Notes: a model not told the origin generated them from the letters alone. Shown: positions 52,638-62,808, counted from the stretch's first letter. The stretch: 64,000 nucleotides of DNA from Lichenicoccus roseus (GCF_005844085.1 NZ_VCDI01000004.1:186001-250000); one strand, 5' to 3'. Program-made: numbers and translations.

Positions 52638-54221
52638 CTAGTCCCGGCCGGGCTTGCCGTCGATCATGCGGGGCAGGCCAAGCGGGTTGCCGTCGCGGAG
52701 CGCTTCCGGAAGCAGGGCCTGCGGCAGGTCCTGGTAGCTGACCGGGCGCAGGAAGCGGTGGATCGCCAGGCTGCCGACCGAGGTGCTGCGGCCGTCCGAG
52801 GTGGCCGGGAACGGGCCGCCATGCACCATCGCGTGACTGACCTCGACCCCGGTGCCGAAGCCGTTGACCAGGATGCGGCCGACCTTTCCCTCGAGCAGCG
52901 GCAACAGGCCACGCGCCGCCTCGTGATCCGCCTCGTCGATATGCAGGGCAGCGGTCAGCTGGCCCTCGAGGGTCTCGATCACCCGGTGCAGCGACGCGAG
53001 GTCCGGGCAGCGCACCACCAGTCCGCTGGCGCCGAACACCTCTTCCTGCAGCTCGTGATGCGCAAGGAACCCGGCGGCGGTGGTTTCGAACAGGGCCGCC
53101 TGCCCGGCTGCGGCGCCGCCTTGCTGGCCACGCGCCAGGGTCCGCACGCCTTCATGTCCACCAAGCTTTCCGACCGCTGCATCGTAGGCGTCGCGGATGC
53201 CGGGGGTCAGCATGGTCGCGGCCGCGGCGCCACGGATCGCCTCGGCGGCAGCGGCTACGAAGCTGTCCAACCCCTCGCCTTCCAGCGCCAGTATGAGGCC
53301 GGGATTGGTGCAGAACTGGCCGGCACCGAGCGTCAGCGAGCCTGCGAACGCGGTGCCGATCGCCGCCCCGCGCGCCGCCAGCGCACCGGGCAGCAGGATC
53401 ACCGGGTTGATGCTGCTCATCTCGGCATAGACCGGGATCGGTGCGGGACGGCCCTGCGCGATCTTCATCAGCGCGGTGCCGCCGGCGCGCGAGCCGGTGA
53501 AGCCGACCGCCTTGATGCGCGCATCGGCCACCAGCGCCTGGGCGCCGCCGGCACCCTCGGTGAAGAGCAGCGAGAACACGCCGCCCGGCAGCCCGGCATC
53601 GGCGGCCGCCTTCGTCACCGCCTGTCCGACCAGCTCGGAAGTGCCGGGATGCGCCTGGTGCGCCTTGACGATGACCGGGCAGCCGGCCGCCAGCGCCGAC
53701 GCGGTGTCACCACCGGCGACCGAGAAGGCGAGCGGGAAGTTGCTGGCGCCGAATACCGCGACCGGCCCGAGCGGGATGTTGCGCAGCCGCAGGTCCACGC
53801 GCGGCAACGGCTTGCGATCGGGCAGCGGGGTGTCGAGACGCAGATCCAGGAACGAGCCCTCGCGCAGCACCGACGCGAACAGCCGCAGCTGGCCGGCAGT
53901 GCGGGCGCGCTCACCTTCGAGACGCGGGCGCGGCAGGCCGGTCTCGGCCATGCATCGCACGATCAGCGCGTCGCCAAGCGCTTCGATGTTGGTGGCGATG
54001 GCTTCGAGGAATGCCGCGCGCTGCTCGAGGCCGGTCTCGCGGTAGGTCTGGAAGGCACTGTGCGCGGCGGCACAGGCCGCCTCGATCTGGGCCGGGCTGG
54101 CGCCGCCGAAATCCGGCTCCATCGCAGCACCGGTCGCAGCCTCGATGCCGCGCACGGCACCCTGGGAGCCGCGCTCGGAGCGGCCGGCAAGCAGCAGGTT
54201 GCCGGTGATGGATCCAGACAT
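52638..54221 (-). CDS. Aldehyde dehydrogenase (2,5-dioxovalerate / ketoglutarate-semialdehyde type)
   Basis: NADP-type aldehyde dehydrogenase of 527 residues, matching the alpha-ketoglutaric semialdehyde dehydrogenases of sugar-acid, hydroxyproline and glucarate catabolism. Catalytic residues are N161 (FGASNFP), K186 ([11 protein letters not shown]), E267 (AEMSSINP) and C304 ([11 protein letters not shown]). The ATG at 54221 is chosen with AGGAAAG upstream; a longer start would add 24 unrelated residues. It stands alone between converging and co-directional genes, so the upstream pathway is not identified. Confidence 0.88.
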   Translation of the reverse strand: MSGSITGNLLLAGRSERGSQGAVRGIEAATGAAMEPDFGGASPAQIEAACAAAHSAFQTYRETGLEQRAAFLEAIATNIEALGDALIVRCMAETGLPRPRLEGERARTAGQLRLFASVLREGSFLDLRLDTPLPDRKPLPRVDLRLRNIPLGPVAVFGASNFPLAFSVAGGDTASALAAGCPVIVKAHQAHPGTSELVGQAVTKAAADAGLPGGVFSLLFTEGAGGAQALVADARIKAVGFTGSRAGGTALMKIAQGRPAPIPVYAEMSSINPVILLPGALAARGAAIGTAFAGSLTLGAGQFCTNPGLILALEGEGLDSFVAAAAEAIRGAAAATMLTPGIRDAYDAAVGKLGGHEGVRTLARGQQGGAAAGQAALFETTAAGFLAHHELQEEVFGASGLVVRCPDLASLHRVIETLEGQLTAALHIDEADHEAARGLLPLLEGKVGRILVNGFGTGVEVSHAMVHGGPFPATSDGRSTSVGSLAIHRFLRPVSYQDLPQALLPEALRDGNPLGLPRMIDGKPGRD

Positions 54222-54324
54222 GCGGCATCTTTCCTGTGGTTGGATGCCGATGAAATGCGCCTGCAGGTCCGGCTGCGCAAGGTCAGCCGGCACCGCGGGC
54301 GGGTGGCGTCAGGCTGGCGTCGGG

Positions 54325-56076
54325 TTACTGGAACGGCAGGTAGCGGAAGGAGAAATACACCATGTTCTCGTCGGTCCGCGGCGCGCCGCCGACACCGTAG
54401 AACGCTGTCTTGCGCGTGTAGGACCACTGGGTGCCGACCTGCATGGTGCCGTAGTCGCCCTTCAGGAAGCGCCACCAGCCGCCCAGGGTGCCTTGCACGA
54501 CGCCCGAGGTGTTGGCCGTGCAGGGCGACGCCAGCGTGGTTGCGATCGGCTCCTCGATGTTGCAGCCGGCGTTGCTGTAGAGCGCGCTGCCGTAGCCGTA
54601 GCCCTTGCCCCCCGCGGTGAAAGCCTCGCGGTGGGTGATCTGCTCGGTGCCGACATAGGCATACAGGTCGAGCGCCTTGACCGGATGACCGACCAGGCCA
54701 ACCATCGCGATGACTTCCGGCAGCGGCAGCGGATCGCCGTTGCGCGAGAAGGTCGAGTCTGGCAGCTGCACCGAGCCGTAGCGGCCGATGCCGTCGCCGA
54801 CCAGCACGTTGCCCTGCAGGTCGAGCTTGCCCTTCACCAGCGGCAGGATGGCGCCGGCGCCGGCGCCCCCCGCGGGGACCGTGCGGTTCTTGCCGCTGCC
54901 GACGAGGCTGGTGCGATCGTGCAGGAAGCGCGCAAGACCGAAGACTTCGTAATGGCCCCAGCCCGGATCGGCGGTGCCCTTCAGGATCACGTCCGGGGCG
55001 ATGTCGTCGGAGTAGCTGGTATCCGGGTTCAGCGTGCCGCTGCCGGTGTTGGTGGCGTCGACCGTGCCGGTCAGCACGCCGTTGCCGTTGCCGCCGGTGT
55101 AGTAGCTGGCCTGCGGGCTCTCGAACGAGAGGCCGAGATCGAAGCGGTCGTGGTCGAAACCCTTCACGAAGCGGATCTGCGTGTTGCGGGTCCAGACGAA
55201 GCCCGGGACGTACTGCGCGTCGATGGTGAGCGGAACGTTTTCCTGGCGCGGCGTGATGCCGGTCTTGAACATCGTCGCCAACGACCAGGATTGGCCACCG
55301 AGGACATAGAAGTCCCAGTCCTTGCGGGCGTAGGTGGCATACAGCTCGCGCTCGCGGAGCACGTAGCTGTTGCTCTCGGTCGAGTTCGAGCCGGAACCCG
55401 ATCCGAGGAAGTCCGCCGCATAGAAGGCGCTGAGCGTGGTCACGCTGTCCGGATTACCCTCGGCAAGCAGCGAGATCCGGCTCTGGCGCGCAGACTCGCG
55501 GAATTCCGGAGTGTGGTAGTTCGGGCTGTTGGCGTACGGAATGCTGTTGTTGAAGTTGCTTCCGACGTCGAGCGTCTCGTTGCGGGTCCGGGTGATCGCC
55601 TCCGCCGCGATGAAGCCGCCCAGCGTCACGCGGATGCCGCCGAGGGCGAACTGGCCCTGCTTCAGCTTCGGACCGGGATACAGCACAGGGGTCGGCACGC
55701 CGTCGACATAGACGTACGGGCCGTACTTCGGGATCGAGCCGCTGCCGGCGATGTTGACGCTGTAGCCCGGCGGCGCCGACAACGATCCGGGCGCCATCGG
55801 CTGGCCGAACGAATTGGTGCGTCGGTCGGACAGAGACATCGCTTGCCGGTTCGCGGCTGCGGCCTCCGCGCGGGCGGCGCGCACGTCGGCGTCGCGCTGC
55901 GTCAGGCTGTGCTTCATGCGGCCAAGCTCGCCCTGCAGCTGGCGGATCTGCTTCTCGATCGAACTGATCTGCGAGCCGGTGTCGTCCGCACGTGCCGGCA
56001 CGGCCCCGGACATCGCCGCCCCTGTCAGAGCGGTCGCAGCCAACAGGCCTGCCTTCGGGAAGCGTCTTCTATTCAT
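54325..56076 (-). CDS. Coiled-coil outer-membrane porin (DcaP-like), Pho-regulated
   Basis: A 583-residue exported protein. The signal peptide (GLLAATALTGAAMSG, cut after PARAD) is followed by a coiled coil at about 35-80 (SSIEKQIRQLQGELGRMKHS). The remainder is a long beta-barrel pattern ending in FSFRYLPFQ, with the C-terminal aromatic residue near the end needed for outer-membrane insertion. DcaP-like porins have this coiled coil. A Pho box lies about 100 bp upstream, and the gene follows phoR. It is therefore likely a phosphate-starvation porin. A nine-G run in the leader is unusual. The ATG at 56076 starts the signal peptide. Confidence 0.82.
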   Translation of the reverse strand: MNRRRFPKAGLLAATALTGAAMSGAVPARADDTGSQISSIEKQIRQLQGELGRMKHSLTQRDADVRAARAEAAAANRQAMSLSDRRTNSFGQPMAPGSLSAPPGYSVNIAGSGSIPKYGPYVYVDGVPTPVLYPGPKLKQGQFALGGIRVTLGGFIAAEAITRTRNETLDVGSNFNNSIPYANSPNYHTPEFRESARQSRISLLAEGNPDSVTTLSAFYAADFLGSGSGSNSTESNSYVLRERELYATYARKDWDFYVLGGQSWSLATMFKTGITPRQENVPLTIDAQYVPGFVWTRNTQIRFVKGFDHDRFDLGLSFESPQASYYTGGNGNGVLTGTVDATNTGSGTLNPDTSYSDDIAPDVILKGTADPGWGHYEVFGLARFLHDRTSLVGSGKNRTVPAGGAGAGAILPLVKGKLDLQGNVLVGDGIGRYGSVQLPDSTFSRNGDPLPLPEVIAMVGLVGHPVKALDLYAYVGTEQITHREAFTAGGKGYGYGSALYSNAGCNIEEPIATTLASPCTANTSGVVQGTLGGWWRFLKGDYGTMQVGTQWSYTRKTAFYGVGGAPRTDENMVYFSFRYLPFQ

Positions 56077-56101
56077 GATGCAATTCCGTGCCCGGCAAGG
56101 A

Positions 56102-56110
56102 CCCCCCCCC
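56102..56110 (-). repeat. G9 homopolymer in the porin leader
   Basis: Nine consecutive G residues on the coding strand, 26-34 bases upstream of the porin ATG and downstream of the Pho box. Such runs slip during replication and can switch expression of surface proteins. In this G+C-rich genome, chance is also possible. Confidence 0.6.
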
Positions 56111-56177
56111 ACCGTTCGGCGGCCTCTCAATAATGTTTTACGTCTCGAACGTATCGCGATGATTTGTTTGCATCTGG

Positions 56178-56195
56178 ATGACCGTTTTATGACAG
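56178..56195 (-). promoter_or_regulatory. Pho box (PhoB site) upstream of the porin gene
   Basis: CTGTCATAAAACGGTCAT on the minus strand matches the two-repeat PhoB consensus (CTGTCAT-N4-CTGTCAT), with one or two changes in the second half. It lies between phoR and the porin gene, about 100 bp before the porin ATG. Its spacing suits activation by phosphorylated PhoB under phosphate limitation. Confidence 0.8.
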
Positions 56196-56223
56196 CAGCC
56201 GACGCCATTGCGACCGGAACGGC

Positions 56224-57378
56224 TCACGCCCGCGGCAGCCAGACGCTGAACAGGCTGCCCTTGCCCTGGCTGCTTTCGATCTGCAGCCGTCCCGAGTGGC
56301 GTCCGACGATGTGCTTGACGATGGCCAGGCCGAGCCCGCTGCCGACCCGGCCGGCCTGCCCTTCCTCCACCCTGTAGAAGCGCTCGGTGAGCCTGGGGAG
56401 GTGATGCGCGGCGATGCCGGGTCCGTCGTCGCGCACCGCCAGCACCACCCCGGCGGCGGCCGGCCAGACGCCGCCCTGCACCGGACTGGCGGACAGGGTG
56501 ATACGTCGCGTGGCATACTTGAGGGCATTGTCGAGCAGGTTCTGCAGCACCTGGGCGACCTGATCAGCGTCGCCTCGCACCGAGGGCAGGCCGGACGCAA
56601 GATCGATCTTCAGCTCGATGTTGCGGCTCTGCAACAGCGGTTCCAGGCCGTCGGCGACGTTGGCGATCACCGGCGCCAGATCGACGCGGCCACGGGGACG
56701 GTCGTGCTCCATCAGCTGGATGCGCGACAGGCTCATCAGGTTGTCGATCAGCCGGCGCATGCGCGCGGCCTGCGTCTGCATGATGGCAAGGAAACGTCGC
56801 TGCGCCTGCACGTCGTCTGCGGCCGGGCCGAGCAGCGTGTCGATGAAGCCGATCAGGCTCGCCAGCGGCGTGCGCAGCTCGTGGCTGGCATTCGCCACGA
56901 AGTCGGCGCGCATCCGCTCCACCGCCTCCTGCTGGGTCTGGTCGGACAGCGCCAGCACCAGCAACCCGGGATCGATGTGCGGGAGGGCGCGGATCGAGAC
57001 CTGCAACGCACGCGCCACCGGGACATCCAGCTTCACGGTGGCGCTGACGATGTCTCCGCCATCGACGCGCAGCAGCGTGTCGTCGAGCGCCGGGTGGCGC
57101 AGCAGCGACGACACCACGTCGCCATACGAATCCCGCACCGCCAGGTTGGCGTGGATCAGCGCGCCCTGGCGGTCGATCAGCAGCAGCGGACAAGGCAGCA
57201 GTTCGACCAGGTCGGAAAGCCACGCGAGCGGCTGCTGGTCCGGGCCGGGCTCCTGCGGCAGGTCGCCGCCATCGAGCCCCGGGTTGAGCAGCCGCGCCTT
57301 GAGCGGCCTGACGCAATACCCGGCGAGGAAGGCGGCGGCCACGACGAGACCGATGCTGACGAGCGACAGGTCGGACAC
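56224..57378 (-). CDS. phoR: PhoR, phosphate-regulon sensor histidine kinase
   Basis: A 384-residue kinase of the phosphate system. One N-terminal TM (about 6-23), a PAS-like domain (about 55-145), HisKA with phospho-acceptor H166 in NASHELRTPLASL, then the ATPase domain with DNALKYA, RDDGPGI and VGSGLGLAIV. The GTG at 57378 is chosen for spacing to an AGG element; a GTG at 57381 is possible. It follows phoB with a short spacer. It phosphorylates PhoB when phosphate is low and acts through PhoU and PstSCAB. The order phoB-phoR downstream of phoU is a common alphaproteobacterial arrangement. Confidence 0.93.
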   Translation of the reverse strand: MSDLSLVSIGLVVAAAFLAGYCVRPLKARLLNPGLDGGDLPQEPGPDQQPLAWLSDLVELLPCPLLLIDRQGALIHANLAVRDSYGDVVSSLLRHPALDDTLLRVDGGDIVSATVKLDVPVARALQVSIRALPHIDPGLLVLALSDQTQQEAVERMRADFVANASHELRTPLASLIGFIDTLLGPAADDVQAQRRFLAIMQTQAARMRRLIDNLMSLSRIQLMEHDRPRGRVDLAPVIANVADGLEPLLQSRNIELKIDLASGLPSVRGDADQVAQVLQNLLDNALKYATRRITLSASPVQGGVWPAAAGVVLAVRDDGPGIAAHHLPRLTERFYRVEEGQAGRVGSGLGLAIVKHIVGRHSGRLQIESSQGKGSLFSVWLPRA

Positions 57379-57394
57379 CACGACCTGCCGGGGA

Positions 57395-58150
57395 TCAGGT
57401 CTGTTCGACGTCCAGCGCGTAGCCCGCCGAACGCACCGTGCGTACCGGATCCGCCTCGCCGGGCGCATTCAATGCCTTGCGCAGGCGACGGATATGCACG
57501 TCGACGGTGCGCGCCTCGACATGGATGTCGGCGCCCCAGACCGCATCGAGCAGGTCCTCGCGCGAGAACACCCGGCGGGGGTGGCGCAGCAGGAATTCCA
57601 GCAGGCGATACTCGGTCGGCCCGAGATGCACCGGCCGCCCGTTGCGCTGCACCCGGTGCTCGCCGGGATCCATGACGATGTCGTGGAACTGCATGGTGCG
57701 GCCGGCCGGCTGCGGCTGCGCGCGACGCAGCAGAGCCCGCATGCGCGCGGTGAGCGCCTCCATGGAGAACGGCTTGGTGATGTAGTCGTCGGCGCCGGTG
57801 TTCAGGCCGCGGATCGAGTCCTGCTCCTCCATGCGCGCGGTCAGCATGATCACCGGCAGGTCGCGTGTCTGCGGCCGGCGGCGGATCTGCCGGCAGACCT
57901 CGAGGCCGGACAGGCTCGGCAGCATCCAGTCGAGCAGCACGATGTCGGGTGCGAACTCCACGACGCGCAGCAGCGCCTCCTGGCCATCGCCGGCCTCGTC
58001 GACGACATAGCCGAGCTTCTCGAGGTTGTAGCGCAGCATCACTGCCAGCGCCGGATCGTCCTCGACCATCAGCACGCGCGGCTTGTGCTGGTCTTCACGC
58101 GAAGTTGGCACGTCGCTCCTGTACAGGCTTTCGGTTGCGGACTGCATCAT
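57395..58150 (-). CDS. phoB: PhoB, phosphate-regulon response regulator
   Basis: A 251-residue OmpR-type regulator. The receiver carries the acidic pair in VEDDP and phospho-acceptor D74 in LLDWMLPSLSG, with the lysine in YITKPFSMEAL. The winged helix includes LGPTEYRLLEFLLRHP and the recognition helix region RTVDVHIRRLRKAL. The ATG overlaps the phoU stop by three bases. It should bind the Pho boxes in front of pstS and the porin gene. Confidence 0.96.
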   Translation of the reverse strand: MMQSATESLYRSDVPTSREDQHKPRVLMVEDDPALAVMLRYNLEKLGYVVDEAGDGQEALLRVVEFAPDIVLLDWMLPSLSGLEVCRQIRRRPQTRDLPVIMLTARMEEQDSIRGLNTGADDYITKPFSMEALTARMRALLRRAQPQPAGRTMQFHDIVMDPGEHRVQRNGRPVHLGPTEYRLLEFLLRHPRRVFSREDLLDAVWGADIHVEARTVDVHIRRLRKALNAPGEADPVRTVRSAGYALDVEQT

Positions 58151-58965
58151 CTGCTCCCCAGTTCTGGGCCGGCGGGGCCTTGATCGCTCACGCCTCGGGC
58201 CGGGTCGCGGTCGCGGTCATCCTGAGCGCCTTCCTCCGGATCGTCGGGATCGAGATGGAAGCCACGCTCCGACCCCTGGCCACCGCGCGGCCGGGCGGCT
58301 GGCAGCAGCTCGCCGGTCACCGAATAGTGCACCTGCTCGGCGATGTTAGTGCAGTGGTCGCCAATGCGCTCGAGGTTCTTGGCGATGAACAGCAGGTGGG
58401 TGCAGGAGCTGATGTTGCGCGGATCCTCCATCATGTAGGTGATGAGTTCGCGGAACATCGAGTTGTAGAGTTCGTCGACGGCCTTGTCCGAGTTCCAGAC
58501 CTCGATCGCCTTGGCCTCGTCGTTCTGGCTCAGCGCGTCGATGGCGAGGCGCAGGCTTTCCTGCACCAGCCGGCCCATGTTGCGCAGCGCGCCCAGCGAG
58601 AGCCCGGCATCGCCCGAGCCGATGCGCAGCGACCGCTTGGCGATGTTGGCGGCGTAATCCCCGATCCGCTCCAGGTCGCTGGTGACCTTGAGCGCCGAGA
58701 CGATCTCGCGCAGGTCCTGCGCCATCGGCGCACGCAGCGCCAGCATGCGGATCGCGCGGCCCTCGACGTCGCGCTCCACCGCGTCGACCTCGGGATCCTG
58801 CTCCATCGCCTGCTGCGCCGCCTCGCTGTCCCGGTTGAGCACCGCGGCCAGTGCATTCGCGGTCTGGCTTTCCACCATGCCGCCCATGCGCGCCATCATC
58901 GCACGCAGCTGGTTGAGTTCCTGCTCGTAGCTGCGGACGATGCGACGCGGGTCGTTGCTGCTCAT
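58147..58965 (-). CDS. phoU: PhoU, phosphate signalling modulator
   Basis: A 272-residue protein with two three-helix PhoU bundles. The repeats hold SDLERIGDYAANIAKRS and KNLERIGDHCTNIAEQVH, the metal-binding motifs of the family. It links PstSCAB activity to PhoR and restrains the response when phosphate is plentiful. It has an extra polar C-terminal tail of about 45 residues rich in Asp, Arg, Gly and Pro, not typical of the core family. It lies between pstB and phoB, sharing bases with the phoB start. Confidence 0.94.
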   Translation of the reverse strand: MSSNDPRRIVRSYEQELNQLRAMMARMGGMVESQTANALAAVLNRDSEAAQQAMEQDPEVDAVERDVEGRAIRMLALRAPMAQDLREIVSALKVTSDLERIGDYAANIAKRSLRIGSGDAGLSLGALRNMGRLVQESLRLAIDALSQNDEAKAIEVWNSDKAVDELYNSMFRELITYMMEDPRNISSCTHLLFIAKNLERIGDHCTNIAEQVHYSVTGELLPAARPRGGQGSERGFHLDPDDPEEGAQDDRDRDPARGVSDQGPAGPELGSR

Positions 58966-58980
58966 GCCAAGAACTTCCTG

Positions 58981-59829
58981 TTAGCCGAAGCGACCGGTGA
59001 TGTAGTCCTGCGTGCGTTTCTCGCGTGGCGCGGTGAAAAGGCGGTCGGCCGGCGCCACCTCGACCAGTTCACCCATGTAGAAGAACGCCACCTGGTCGGC
59101 ACAACGCGCCGCCTGCTGAAGGTTGTGCGTGACGATGGCGATGGTGAACTCCACCTTCAGCTCGTCAAGCAGTTCCTCGATGCGCGCGGTGCTGATCGGG
59201 TCCAGCGCCGAGGTCGGCTCGTCGAGCAGGATCACCTCGGGACGGGTCGCGATGGTTCGGGCGATGCACAGGCGCTGCTGCTGGCCGCCGGACAACGCCG
59301 CCGCCGGCGCGCGCAGCCGGTCCTTGACCTCGGCCCACAATGCCACCCGGCGCAGCGCATCCTCGATGCGCGCCTCCATGGCGGCACGATCCAGGCTCTC
59401 GTGCAGGCGCACCCCGAACGCCACGTTGTCGAAGATCGACATCGGGAACGGCGTCGGCTTCTGGAACACCATGCCGACGCGCGAGCGCAGCGCATTGGTG
59501 TCGGTGCCCGGTGCGATGATGTTCTGGCCGTCGAGCAGCACCTCGCCGGTGGCGCGCTGCCCGGGATAGAGGTCGTACATGCGGTTCATCACGCGCAGCA
59601 GCGTCGACTTGCCGCAGCCGGACGGCCCGATCAGCCCGGTGACGCGCTGCTCCGGGAAGTCGATCGAGATGTTCTTCAGCGCGTGGTTGGCACCGTAGTA
59701 GAAGTCGAGCCCGCGCAGGCTGAGCATCGCACGCCCGGGGGCAAGCGCCTGCGGCGCGCCGCGTGTCTGGGCGAACGAGACGCCCTGCTGCGGGCGAGCG
59801 GCGGCGTTCTGCCCGATCTGGTCATTCAT
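58981..59829 (-). CDS. pstB: PstB, phosphate ABC transporter ATPase
   Basis: A 282-residue ABC ATPase. The Walker A is GPSGCGKST, the signature [14 protein letters not shown], Walker [14 protein letters not shown], with the Q-loop in [12 protein letters not shown] and the switch histidine in [12 protein letters not shown]. The ATG at 59829 fits family length; a longer start would overlap pstA. It powers high-affinity phosphate import with PstC and PstA. Confidence 0.96.
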   Translation of the reverse strand: MNDQIGQNAAARPQQGVSFAQTRGAPQALAPGRAMLSLRGLDFYYGANHALKNISIDFPEQRVTGLIGPSGCGKSTLLRVMNRMYDLYPGQRATGEVLLDGQNIIAPGTDTNALRSRVGMVFQKPTPFPMSIFDNVAFGVRLHESLDRAAMEARIEDALRRVALWAEVKDRLRAPAAALSGGQQQRLCIARTIATRPEVILLDEPTSALDPISTARIEELLDELKVEFTIAIVTHNLQQAARCADQVAFFYMGELVEVAPADRLFTAPREKRTQDYITGRFG

Positions 59830-59839
59830 GGCTGATCGC

Positions 59840-60733
59840 TCATGTGCTGTCCCGTCCGCCAAGCCCGAGGCGTGCGATGATGTTGATGATCAGGACACCG
59901 GCCGTGATCAGCAGCGCCGCCGTCCAGGCGAGTTGCACCCAATCGTCGTAGGCCGAGCCGGCATACTGGTAGATCGTTACCGGCAGGCTGGACATCGGCG
60001 CGTTCAGGTTCACCGACCAGGAGAGGTTGCCGAGCGAGGTGAACAGCAGCGGCGCGGTCTCGCCGGACACCCGGGCGACGGCGAGCAGGATGCCGGTGGC
60101 GATGCCCTTCCGGGCAGCGCGCACGCAGATCAGCATGACCACCTTCCATCGCGGCGCGCCGAGCGCCGCCGCCGCCTCGCGCATCGAGGTCGGCACCAGT
60201 CGCAGCATGTCCTCGGTGGTTCGTACCACGATCGGGATCACCAGGATGGCGAGCGACATCGCGCCGGCGAACCCGGAGAAGTGCCCGACCGGGCCAACCA
60301 GGATCAGGTAGACGAACAGGCCGACCAGGATCGAGGGCGCCGACAGCAGCATGTCGGAGACGAAGCGCACCACGTCGGCGACCCATGAGCCGGTGCCGAA
60401 TTCGGCGAGGAACACGCCGGCCAGCAGGCCGACGGGGGCACCCACGAGCACGGCCAGCACGGTCTGGATGATGGAACCGACGATCGGGTTGAGCAGGCCG
60501 CCGCCGGAGCCGGGCGGCGACGTCATCCGGGTGAAGGTCGAGAGATGCAGGCCACCGAGGCCGCGCGACACCAGGGTGACCAGGATCGAAACCAGGGCCG
60601 CCAGCAAGATGGCGGTCGCCACCGCGCACAGCACTGTGGCGGCGAGGTTGGCGAAGCGGCGGCGTCGCGCGCGCCCGGCCTCCGGCGCGACATGCCTGGA
60701 AGCCGCGCCGAGCCGGGTTGTGGTCGCCGACAT
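59840..60733 (-). CDS. pstA: PstA, phosphate ABC transporter permease
   Basis: A 297-residue permease with six predicted TM helices. It has the cytoplasmic EAA-loop [12 protein letters not shown] that contacts PstB, and typical PstA stretches [17 protein letters not shown] and [14 protein letters not shown]. It starts 3 bp after the pstC stop. The N-terminus is a positively charged 25-residue segment before the first helix. Confidence 0.95.
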   Translation of the reverse strand: MSATTTRLGAASRHVAPEAGRARRRRFANLAATVLCAVATAILLAALVSILVTLVSRGLGGLHLSTFTRMTSPPGSGGGLLNPIVGSIIQTVLAVLVGAPVGLLAGVFLAEFGTGSWVADVVRFVSDMLLSAPSILVGLFVYLILVGPVGHFSGFAGAMSLAILVIPIVVRTTEDMLRLVPTSMREAAAALGAPRWKVVMLICVRAARKGIATGILLAVARVSGETAPLLFTSLGNLSWSVNLNAPMSSLPVTIYQYAGSAYDDWVQLAWTAALLITAGVLIINIIARLGLGGRDST

Positions 60734-60736
60734 CGC

Positions 60737-61708
60737 TCAGTTCCCCCGCTGGCGCAGCAGCAGCCGCGAGCAGGCAAGTGTGATGAACGAGATCACCATC
60801 AGGATCAGTCCCAGCGCCAGCAGCGCGGACAGCTTCAGGCTACCGGCGGGGCTTTCCGGAAACTCGAGCGCGATCAGCGACGCGATGGTGTTGCCGGGCG
60901 CGAACAGGCTGGCGCCGATGCGGTTGGAGTTGCCGATCACGAAGGTGATCGCCATCGTTTCGCCGAGCGCACGTCCGAGCCCGAGCATGATGCCGCCGCT
61001 GACGGCGACGCGCGACCATGGCATGACCACCTTGCGCATCACCTCCCAGCGGGTCGAGCCGAGCCCGTAGGCGCTCTCCTTCAGAACCGCCGGCATCGAG
61101 TTGAAGACGTCGCGCATCACGGCGGCGATGAACGGCGTGATCATCACCGCCAGGATAAGGCCGCCGGTCAGCAGGCCGGTGCCGAAGGGTGCGCCGGAGA
61201 ACAGCCGGCCGATGATCGGGGCATGGCCGATGGTGTCGATCAGCGCCGGCTGCACGTCCTGCGCCATCACCGGCACGATCACGAAGAAACCCCACATGCC
61301 GAAGATGATCGAGGGCACCGCGGCGAGCAGTTCGACGGCGGTGCCGACCGGCTGCGACAGCCAGCCGGGCGCCATCTCGGTCAGGAAGAACGCCACCCCG
61401 AAGGCGAGAGGCACCGCCACCAGCAGGCCGATGAACGAGGTCACCAGGGTGCCGAACACCGGGGCGGCGGCGCCGTAGTGATCGACCACCGGGTTCCAGA
61501 CGGCGTGCGTCAGGAAGCCGACACCGAACACCTGCAGCGCGTGGCTGCCGCCGACCAGCATCACCAGGATGATGCCGACGATCAGCAGCAGCACGACGAT
61601 GCCCGCGGCCCACGCGATCCCGGCGAACAGCTGGTCGCCGAGCTTGCCGCCAAGGCCGGTATCGACCTTGCGGGTGCCGGCCCGGCCGCCCGCTGGCGTC
61701 GCATCCAC
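60737..61708 (-). CDS. pstC: PstC, phosphate ABC transporter permease
   Basis: A 323-residue permease with about six TM helices. It has the EAA-like loop SAYGLGSTRWEVMRKVVMP and the PstC-typical MLGLGRALGETMAITFVIG. The start is a GTG at 61708, ten bases after the pstS stop. It pairs with PstA as the membrane channel of the high-affinity phosphate system. Confidence 0.95.
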   Translation of the reverse strand: MDATPAGGRAGTRKVDTGLGGKLGDQLFAGIAWAAGIVVLLLIVGIILVMLVGGSHALQVFGVGFLTHAVWNPVVDHYGAAAPVFGTLVTSFIGLLVAVPLAFGVAFFLTEMAPGWLSQPVGTAVELLAAVPSIIFGMWGFFVIVPVMAQDVQPALIDTIGHAPIIGRLFSGAPFGTGLLTGGLILAVMITPFIAAVMRDVFNSMPAVLKESAYGLGSTRWEVMRKVVMPWSRVAVSGGIMLGLGRALGETMAITFVIGNSNRIGASLFAPGNTIASLIALEFPESPAGSLKLSALLALGLILMVISFITLACSRLLLRQRGN

Positions 61709-61718
61709 CGGTGGCGAG

Positions 61719-62753
61719 TTACCGGCCAGCGGCGGGCGCTCCCGGCACCTGGCTCCAGGCTCGCCGGACGTTCGCCTGCACCGAAGCCGGCAGGGTCACG
61801 TATTGCAGGCTGGTGGCGGTCGGACCGCCATGGGTGAAGGCCCAGTCGAAGAACTTGATCACCGCCCCGCTGCGGGTGGTGTCCTTGGGGTCGGTCGGCA
61901 GCAGCACGAAGGTCGCCGACACGATCGGCCAGGCGCCTTCGCCCGGGGTATTCAGCATGTCGACTGCGAAGTTCTTGGCCGAACCCCAGTCGGCGGCGGC
62001 GGCGGCCTTGCTGAAGCTGTCCAGGTTCGGCGCGACGTAGGCACCGGCGGCGTCCTTCAGCTCGACCGTGGTCAGGTGGTTCTTGTCGGCGAAGGCATAT
62101 TCGACGTAGCCGAGTCCGCCCCGGGTATTGCGGACCACGGCGGCGACCCCGTCATTGCCGCGCGCGCCGGCGCCGGACGGCCAGGAGATCGAGCTCGCCG
62201 CGCCGACATTCGACTTCCAGTTGGCGCTCGCCTTGGACAGGTAGGAGGTGAACACGAACGTCGTGCCCGAGCCGTCGGCGCGATGCACCGGCGCCACCGC
62301 GATGTCGGGCAGCGCCACGCCCGGGTTCAGGGCGGCGATCTGGCGGTCGTTCCAGGTGGTGATGTCGCCGTTGAACAGGCCGGCCAGCACCTCGCCGGTC
62401 AGGTGCAGCTGGTTCGGCGCGATGCCGGGCAGGTTGACGATCGGCACCACGCCGCCGATCACGGTCGGGAACTGCAGCAGTTTGTTCGAGGCGAGCTTGG
62501 CCGCCGCCACCGGGGCGTCGGACGCGCCGAAATCGACGGTGCGTGCCATCACCTGGTTCTGGCCGGCGCCGGAGCCCAGCGCCTGGTAGTTCAGCGAGAT
62601 GCCCAGGGTGTCGCGCGCGGCGGCGCTCCAGGCGCCGTAGATCGGAGCCGCGAAGGTCGAGCCGGCGCCGGTGATATCGACCGCCTGTGCCGCGCCGGAC
62701 GCGAGGGGCAGCAAACCGAGGCCAGCCGACAGGGCAAACAGGGCAGCGCGCAT
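61719..62753 (-). CDS. pstS: PstS, periplasmic phosphate-binding protein
   Basis: A 344-residue exported binding protein. The signal peptide is cut after GAAQA. Phosphate-binding stretches are ITGAGSTFAAPIYGAW and FGASDAPVAAAKL, then APVHRADGSGTTFVFTSYLS. The ATG at 62753 starts the signal peptide; AAGG lies eight bases upstream. A Pho box is 64-81 bp upstream, so phosphate-starvation induction is expected. It is the first gene of the pst-pho operon. Confidence 0.96.
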   Translation of the reverse strand: MRAALFALSAGLGLLPLASGAAQAVDITGAGSTFAAPIYGAWSAAARDTLGISLNYQALGSGAGQNQVMARTVDFGASDAPVAAAKLASNKLLQFPTVIGGVVPIVNLPGIAPNQLHLTGEVLAGLFNGDITTWNDRQIAALNPGVALPDIAVAPVHRADGSGTTFVFTSYLSKASANWKSNVGAASSISWPSGAGARGNDGVAAVVRNTRGGLGYVEYAFADKNHLTTVELKDAAGAYVAPNLDSFSKAAAAADWGSAKNFAVDMLNTPGEGAWPIVSATFVLLPTDPKDTTRSGAVIKFFDWAFTHGGPTATSLQYVTLPASVQANVRRAWSQVPGAPAAGR

Positions 62754-62808
62754 ACGAGGACCTTTCGTTGTCGCGGCGGCTTTACAAAACGGCGGTGGCG
62801 CGCGTGTT

